From: Ancistrus triradiatus
Taxonomy: Eukaryota > Chordata > Actinopteri > Siluriformes > Loricariidae
Direction of reading: 5' to 3'
Assembly (NCBI GenBank): GCA_025084515.1
Contig: JAJAGP010002210.1
Span: forward strand, 62,001-126,000
DNA: 64,000 nt
Below the pieces are notes generated by a model that ran no database searches, had not been told where the DNA came from, and saw only the letters and a program-made list of their open reading frames with translations. Below are positions 58,179 through 64,000 of the stretch, piece after piece. The position numbers and the translations under genes are program-made. Each line of letters opens with the position of its first letter. Positions within the stretch are counted from its first letter, which is position 1.

Positions 58179-58231
58179 CAGTCTCCCATAGCCCAGCGAG
58201 TCCTGATGAAGCCTTTTCTGGACCATTTGCA
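58179..58231 (-). CDS. inpp5a: inpp5a internal exon (CKWSRKGFIRTRW segment)
   Basis: On the minus strand the sequence reads ...ttgcag|TGCAAATGG... and ends ...GGAGACTG|gtgagt, giving 53 bases with good acceptor and donor sites. It encodes CKWSRKGFIRTRWAMGD plus two bases of a Cys codon. Vertebrate INPP5A has a CKWSRKGFIRTRW segment leading into ...DCAFDLVNIHLFHDAS, and the split Cys codon is completed by the exon at 56431-56550. The residues between RTRW and DC (AMG) differ from the mammalian ones I recall, which is acceptable for a fish orthologue. This segment belongs to the 5-phosphatase catalytic fold but has no catalytic-motif residue that I can name. Confidence 0.93.
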
Positions 58232-58599
58232 CTGCAAAAGGGCAACACACACATAGAAAATATTAAAAACTTCATTATGCTGACAACACTTCACCATGAT
58301 GCATGACAAAGAGGAATGTGCAAAAGTACACGTTTTCAAACCTGACTAGGTGGTGGGCTGCCTACAAGACTAGTCCATTAGTCTTGAAGAAGCCCTATGT
58401 AATTACATTCACCTGACAGAATCTGACACGTTTCTTAGTGATGTGTGGATGCAGCACACAGCCCTCTATTAACAAGGCTATAACTCACATGTTCGTCAAT
58501 TAAATAAATAACTACAATCTTTTAATGCGCTAAAGCTGTCATTCTTGTCAAAAATAAAGGATATTATTTAGACACAGAATTCAGTGAAGAAAAATGGCC

Positions 58600-59061
58600 T
58601 AGCTCACAAACAACTGGCCATTTTAGGCTACAAGAGTGGCTGCTTTTACAAACACAGAATGGTCTTGGAAGAATGTTCTGAGGCATGAGCAAATTGTCAA
58701 GGACAATGTCAGGGCATCTGTCTTTGAACTGGTTCTCAAGAGAACGCTGGTCATGCAGCAAGACAACGACCCTAAGCACACAAGTTGTTCTACCAAAGAA
58801 TGGGTAAACAATAAGTGCTGGTAATGTGCTGTAATGGTCAAATCAAAGTCCAGACCTAATCCAAAATGTTGTGGAAAGATCTGTTCATGTGAGGAAACCA
58901 ATCAATAACCAAGAGCTGAAGCTTTTCTGTATGGATAAATGGGCTAAAATTTCTCCAAGCAGTGCAGTTATAGGTGCACAAGGGAGCATATCAGTATCTA
59001 AAAGCAAAGACTCACATACTTTTAAAACTCACATATGTAATATTGGATCATTTTATAAAAA
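58600..59061 (+). mobile_element. Tc1-B 3' half fragment
   Basis: ttctgaggcatgagcaaattg, catgcagcaagacaacgaccc (the QQDNDPKH block with the second Asp), aaagtccagacctaatcc, gtgaggaaaccaatcaataacc and taatattggatcatttta follow the transposase C-terminus and inner terminal repeat of Tc1-B. It is truncated at both ends. Confidence 0.82.
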
Positions 59062-59068
59062 CACAGTA

Positions 59069-59936
59069 CATTGGTACCTCGGTTCCCGAAAGCCACGAGG
59101 ACAGAGCACATTTTTTCCATAGGGAATAATGTAAATTGAATGAATCTGTTCCAGACCCCCAGAAAATCCACACTGTATAAAGCATTATATGCATAACCAT
59201 GAACTGATTCTGCAAGTTCTCCTATTTAGAAAGATGAGAGAGTGCTTGTTTAAGTAGGAGAACTTGCACAATCAGTGGCTGACTAGATCATTTTTTGTCC
59301 CACTGTACATTTCGACAAATCAGTCATAAGTTAAATAATCATGAACTGAGAACTTTAACGAGTGTTTGGCTGAGCAGATCCTATGACAAGTAATAAGTAA
59401 GTTGATGCTTAAAACACTTTAACCTACAGTTGGCCAAAATCATTAACTCATAGCTTATTTTATAATAGTGTTGAAAAAACTCAAGTAATTTAGTGAATAA
59501 TGGATTTAGAGTGAAAAGTAAAAGCAAAACACTTACTCTATTGGTGAACTCAGGGTGCAAACATAGCTGCTAAGCTAACTGCAGCCTGTATTCTGGAGGA
59601 TTAAATTCTTGTTTTGCTTTCGGTTTTTGCTTGGCTCTTATAAACTAACCTTTTTAGAACCCATGGAGACTTAATTGCACTTACTGTATTTAAATACAGT
59701 ACTGTAGATGTAAAAATAAAAAAAATACAATAAACACAGCAGAGATCTTCTCTGAGGGCTATTGTGAACCTGAATCACTGTGAACTGAATCGTGAATCGA
59801 GTATCGGCTGAAATACGTCTTGTACCGAGCGAGAAAAAAAAAAAAAAAAACAGAACTGAAACCATTTTTTTCTAGTCAAAATGCATTGAGAACCAAATTC
59901 GATGAGTTCCGAAGTCGTTGAGAACCAGGGACACTG
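59069..59936 (-). mobile_element. Tigger/pogo-like element, full length with nested insert
   Basis: The ends cattggtacctcggttcccg and ttgagaaccagggacactg are inverted repeats with TA on both sides (59067-59068, 59937-59938). The interior is the reverse complement of 20228-21004, including acccatggagacttaattgc at the transposase start. A 103-base Tc1-A foldback lies inside at 59203-59305. Confidence 0.85.
59203..59305. mobile_element. Tc1-A foldback derivative
   Basis: attctgcaagttctcctatttag...agagag is followed directly by its inverted copy aagtaggagaacttgcac...gtcccactg, ending at TA (59306-59307). Two Tc1-A ends are joined with everything between them lost, so the element folds on itself. 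Confidence 0.8.
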
Positions 59937-60572
59937 TATAATATTTCTCATCAGTTTAATTGGCCTACTTCTATGGCTTGCATAAAAATCTTGTTTGGCC
60001 CATATTCATGCCGACAAAGATATTAATAAAGAGGTCATAATCTACCAAAGAAGAAGAAAAACACTACTACCATCCAGAATTAGAAGTTTGGGCAAAGTAA
60101 AAAGTCTCTTTATTCCTGTACTTTCCCCCAATTTCATATGACAGATTTGATAAAGAGGGGTAAGGGAGCCAAGTTGAGCCAACATTTCGTAACAGTTTTT
60201 TTGCTTGTTCCTTCAAAGATCTGATGGAGATAGGCATCAGCTCTACTAACACTATCTGGTTATCTTCCCTTATTCAATTATGTAAAAGTAACAGTTCAAG
60301 ACCCAAGATTTTTGCATAACTGATCACGCTTACCCTGCAAAATGGACAGGCAGAGAGACAGGTCCAAAATAATTGAGAATTTGAGAGACAGACTTCTGAA
60401 ATTGTTAGCAGCAATTCATATTTGAAATACCTAAGTACCTGGATTGTGACCTTTTACCCCCACAATTCACAAAATCCGTTTGACTTTGACTCCTTTGACT
60501 CAGTATAGTTGAGCCCCTCTATCAGAATTTCCATTATAACATGGCTCAGATTTTCATAAATGTATGAAAAAG

Positions 60573-61530
60573 TGGCATAGATTCAGTAAGATGCTTGAAA
60601 TATTCCTCAGAGATTATGGCACATAGAGATGATGGCATCACTCGATTGCTGCAGATTCGTTGGCTGCACATCTATGATGCAAATATCCCGTCCCGAACCA
60701 CCATCCCAATGGTGATCTATTGGATTGAGATCTGATGACTGTAGATTTGAATAAAGTGAACTCATTGTCATGTTCAAGAAACCAGTTTGATATAATCTGA
60801 GCTGTGACATGGCATGTTATCTTGCTGGAATAGCCATCAGAAGATGGTAGACTGTGGTCACAAAGGAATGAACATGGTTAGCATCAATGCTCAGACAGGC
60901 CATGGCATTTAAACGATGCTCAGTTGGTATTAAGATTCACAAAGTGTGTCAAGAAAATATCCCCCATACCATTATGCCACCACCAAATCAAGACTCGTCA
61001 GCTCAGGTAACGTTTTCCAATCTTCTATTTTTCAATTTTGATAAACCTGTGCAAATTGTAGCCTCAGTTGCCAGTGGTCTTCTGCTGCTGTAGCCCATCT
61101 GCTTCAAGGTTCGAGGTGTGGTGCATTCAGAGATGCTCTTCTGCATACCTCGGTTGTAACGAGTGGTTATTTGAGTTTCTGTGGCCTTTCTATCAGCTCA
61201 CACCAGTCTGCCCATTCTTCTCTGACATCAACCTTGCATTTTTTGTCCAGGTAAATGCTGCTCACTACAAATTTTTTCTTTATTAGACAATTATCTGAAA
61301 ACCTTAGAGATGGCTCTGCATGAAAATCCCAGTAGATCAGCAGTTTCTGAAATACCCAGACCAGAAAACGTCACTTAAAGTCACGTAAATCATGTTTCTT
61401 CCCCATTCTGATGCTCAGTTTGAACTTCAGCAGGTCGTCTTGACCATGTCGATATGCCTAAAAACACTGAGTTTCTCCCTTGTGATGGGCTGATTAGGTA
61501 TTTGCGTTAACAAGCTGCTGAACAGCTGTA
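60573..61530 (-). pseudogene. Tc1-E element remnant
   Basis: Minus-strand reading gives the landmarks of a widespread fish Tc1 lineage: tttcagaaactgctgatctac, agagaatggtctgac-like, ataaccactcgttacaacc, agaagagcatctctg, ctacagcagcagaagacc, atgggggatattttcttg, gaacatgacaatgag and, near the C-terminus, SDLNPIDHHWD where the family has NPIEH (Glu to Asp). Many frame breaks occur and large parts of the catalytic core are missing. Confidence 0.8.
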
Positions 61531-61989
61531 TCAAAAAAAGACTGCTGAGTGAAAGTGGTATCGTACCAAACAATCATACCAAAAAGAACTGGTGCATCCC
61601 TAATTAAATGCTTACCTTCAGAACAGTCAATAATTCATTCCATAAGCGAAGGACATACAGCACAAAATATAATACTATTCTCCACCTTATGCAGAGCGTA
61701 CTTTGTAAGTACTTCTGACTACAACCCACAACACACTCAACTTTGGCACAAGCAGCTAACCAATAATGGAGTGTGATATCAAAATATATTCTGCCAACTC
61801 ATTCACCCAGTTCAATCTGAATTCCTAAACTTTCTTCTGAATTCTTTGATTTTCTAACGTACTGAGCAAAAAACAAAATCAAACACGGAATCTTAGCTTT
61901 CTCTGGCACAGACTACAAAATGACTTACCACCAAGTGCGTTATTAACGAGAGACTAAGCAATATGGCAAGTGTCCTCATTTCCAATGCG

Positions 61990-62270
61990 CAGACAAATAA
62001 ATAATGAGATACTCACACACCCTCTCCCCCAAGTCCCTAATGGGGAGTTAACTGTTGCCATGAATAAACTAATTACAGTCCGGGTCACATAATTACAAAT
62101 TGACTAATTTTATTTAAAAAGGCTTGAGGAAAATTAAAAGCATGAGGGGTATTGGACTGTGCCTCATCTTTCAGAGCACATTAGGACAAGATTAACTGTA
62201 TGAAACTGAATTACATTAGCATAGTTGAATTAATCTATAAGCAAACGAAGATTGGGGTGTTTCATCTCTA
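61990..62270. promoter_or_regulatory. Candidate conserved noncoding element in intron
   Basis: aataaactaattacagtccgg, gtcacataattacaaattgac, taattttatttaaaaaggc and ctgaattacattagc lie in a repeat-free stretch with a very high density of TAATT/AATTA homeodomain-type sites. This is the strongest of the candidates by eye, still without comparative evidence. Confidence 0.3.
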
Positions 62271-62478
62271 TAAGACCAGTGGAAGTTACGTACAAGAGAT
62301 TAGCCACAGTTAGTTATACTTGAGAAAAATTGCGAGTGATTTGCTAACAGAGGCTTGGCAACACAAAAATACAAATGCACAACAAATACAATAAATACAA
62401 AAATGTATGTGAACACAGTGCTTCATTCCAAGATGCACAACTTGGAGCAATGTATTGCAGCATTTATATCAAAAATAC

Positions 62479-62655
62479 ATCAAGTCAAGTCAGATCTATT
62501 TATATAGCGCTTTTTACAATGGAGCACTGTCTCAAAGCAACTTTACAAGTTTAGATTATCTCCTAATAACTACGTCCAATCCCAAATTGAGCAAGCCTAG
62601 GGAGACAGTGGCAAGGAAAAACTCCCTGAGTTATAGGAAGAAACCTAAGTATAGG
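62479..62655 (-). repeat. Retroposon tail repeat (TTGAC tail)
   Basis: tcaagtcaagtcag, tatatagcgctttttac, ggagcactgtctcaaagcaac and agacagtggcaaggaaaaactcc are the reverse complement of the copies at 22186 and 52486. Confidence 0.8.
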
Positions 62656-62752
62656 ACATGCATCAGTCGTTTGGTACAAGAAGCTAAATGAAAACCACTG
62701 GCTTATGAGTATGTTTAGGGCAACAAAATCCAACAAGGTCATCAGAAACATA

Positions 62753-63051
62753 CATTGGTACCTCGGTTCTTTGTTCCAGAAGTCTTGTCAGGAACAGAAA
62801 ACGACGAGTGCCAAACAAATTTTCCAATAAGGAATAAAGTACGTTGCATTCATATGTTCCAGATCCCCAGAAAATCCACATTATCTGCATTAATGGAGTT
62901 GTATTTTACAGAAATGCCCTGATTTACGATGTGGAAATGTTCCGACAAATCCATCATAAGTTAAATGTAACATGAACTGAAAAGTTTAATATAGTCTATT
63001 TTTTTGTCATAGCAGAGCCAACTTTATAAACAGCCGAGCTTAAAGCATTTA
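62753..63051 (-). mobile_element. Tigger/pogo-like element, one end, interrupted by Tc1-A
   Basis: After TA (62751-62752) it reads cattggtacctcggttc, ccccagaaaatccacatt, gaaatgttccgacaaatcc and ataagttaaatg, matching 59069 onward. At 63051 Tc1-A begins, and the rest of this element probably lies beyond 64000. Confidence 0.8.
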
Positions 63052-64000
63052 CAGTGGGTCAAAAAACTATTTAGTCAGTATCTGTATAAAAGACACCTGT
63101 CCACGACCTCAATCAGTCAGACTCCAAACTCAACCAAGAACTGTCGAAGAACACCAGGAAGAAAACTGTAGACTTGCACCAGGCTGGGAAGAGTGAATCT
63201 ACAATAGGCAAGCAAGTTGGTGTGAATAAATCAACTGTGGGTGCAATTGTATGACAATGGAAGACATACAAGACCACTGATAATCTCCCTTTATCTGGGG
63301 ACCCACGCAAGATCTCATACATGTGGTCAAAATGATCTTGAGAACGACCTGATGAATGACCTGCAGAGAGCTGGGACCAAAGTAACAAAGGCTACCATCA
63401 GTAACACACTACGCCGAGAAAGGCGTGTCCCCCTGCTTAAGCCAGGCCCGTCTGAAGTTTACCAGAGAGCATATGGATTGGTAGAATATCATGTGCTCAG
63501 ATGAAACCAAAATAGAACATTTTGGTAAAAACTCAACTCGTCGTGTTTGGAGGAAGAAGAATACTGAGTTGCATCCCAAGAACACCATACCTACTGTGAA
63601 GCATGGGGGTGGAAACATCATGCACTGATGCTGTTTTTCTGCAAAGGGGACAGGACGACTGATCCGTGTTAAGGGAAGAATGAACGGAGCCATGTATCGT
63701 GAGATTTTAAGCCAACACCTCCATTGCATTGAGCATTGAAGATAGAACGTGGTTGGTTCTTCCAGCATGACAATGATCCCAAACATACCACTCGGGCAAC
63801 GAAGGAGTGGCTCCGTAAAAAGCATTTCAAAGTCCTGGAGTGTCCTAGCCAGTCTCCAGACCTCAACCCCATAGAAAATTTGTGGAGGGAGTTGAAAGTC
63901 CGTGTTGCCCAGTGACAACCCAAAACATCACTGCTCTAGAGGAGATCTGCATGGAGGAATGGGCCAAAATACCAGCTACAGTGTGTGCAAACCTGGTGAA
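63052..64000 (+). mobile_element. Tc1-A copy running off the window end
   Basis: CAGTGGGTCAAAAAACTATTT follows TA (63050-63051). About 300 bases of 5' sequence are deleted directly after the end. Transposase blocks follow: agaactgtcgaagaacaccagg, catgggggtggaaacatcatg, catgacaatgatcccaaac, ccagacctcaaccccatag, atggaggaatgggcc. Confidence 0.9.
63120..64000 (+). pseudogene. Tc1-A transposase pseudogene, truncated by window
   Basis: Blocks read as an HTH (LHQAGKSESTIGKQVGVNKS-type), DETKIEHFGKNSTRRVWRKK (first Asp), the GCFSAKGTGRLIRVKGRMNG type, QHDNDPKHTTRATKEWLRKK (second Asp) and PDLNPIENLWRELKVRVAQ (Glu). The three acidic positions appear in the right order but in different frames, and the 63241-63504 piece shows a shift. 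Product would be a Tc1/mariner DDE transposase; it is not intact here. Confidence 0.82.

Larger units (their letters stand above)
672..58231 (-). other. inpp5a: inpp5a gene body (partial, five exons and introns)
   Basis: Five exon-sized segments on the minus strand translate, in the right order, to the middle of vertebrate type I inositol polyphosphate 5-phosphatase. This membrane-associated enzyme removes the 5-phosphate from Ins(1,4,5)P3 and Ins(1,3,4,5)P4 and so ends calcium-release signalling. The order runs from about 58.2 kb down to 0.67 kb. The N-terminal exons lie beyond 64000 and the C-terminal exons (with the second catalytic motif) lie before position 1. Introns are about 1.6, 22.3, 33.0 and 0.16 kb. 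Phases at the first three junctions agree exactly (2, 2, 0 leftover bases). Exons total only about 430 bases; nearly all else is intron full of mobile elements. Identification rests on remembered family sequence, not a search, but the matches are long and collinear. Confidence 0.95.

Noticed and set aside
63409..63918. 169-codon minus-strand open frame
   Set aside because: Antisense of the Tc1-A transposase at the window end.
1..64000. CRISPR array, operon, integron, phage or bacterial defence island
   Set aside because: No regularly spaced identical repeats with unique spacers, no dense long ORFs and no bacterial gene signatures; this is intron-dominated vertebrate DNA.

Overview
The window is vertebrate genomic DNA, almost certainly from a ray-finned (teleost) fish. 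The only host gene I can support is inpp5a, which encodes the type I inositol polyphosphate 5-phosphatase, on the minus strand. I recognise five of its coding exons, in minus-strand order at 58179-58231, 56431-56550, 34008-34092, 905-999 and 672-745. Their translations match the vertebrate protein in order, and the first three junctions have consistent splice phases and GT/AG sites. The rest of the window is inpp5a intron: about 33 kb (1000-34007), 22.3 kb (34093-56430) and 1.6 kb (56551-58178), plus flanking intron at both ends. The exon at 905-999 cannot be read through in one frame that matches the family. It carries an assembly indel, a polymorphism or a real lesion.

The introns are packed with transposable elements of teleost type. 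Using my own labels there are six lineages of Tc1-like DNA transposon: Tc1-A at 1108, 42404, 45111, 50365, 59203 and 63052; Tc1-B at 14833, 26459, 54043 and 58600; Tc1-C at 3435, 7224, 14493 and 39239; and single remnants D at 56850, E at 60573 and F at 5285. None has an intact transposase. There are also Tigger/pogo-like elements (6163, 20228, 59069, 62753), a second pogo-like MITE family with TACCGTA ends (12922, 22571), several hAT-type MITEs with 8-bp target duplications (3960, 9493, 37397, 40709, 48357, 55623), tRNA-derived SINEs of two kinds, and a retroposon tail ending in TTGAC repeats (22186, 52486, 62479). Several elements lie inside one another, so relative ages can be read directly.

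Other structure includes long CA/GT microsatellites, a roughly 930-bp compound TA/TC/TG simple-repeat block (29538-30470), a CpG-rich minisatellite with an internal inverted repeat (50637-52075), a small Myb/SANT-like ORF in a transposon remnant (55278-55529), and a few repeat-free, TAATT-rich intron stretches that look like candidate conserved noncoding elements. In mammals INPP5A neighbours the homeobox gene NKX6-2, so long-range enhancers in these introns are plausible but unproven here.

I see no CRISPR array, operon, phage or bacterial defence system, and no wholly new coding system. The repeat mix (Tc1-rich, V-type SINE tails, TTGAC tails) fits an otophysan fish such as a catfish, but that is only a low-confidence inference.
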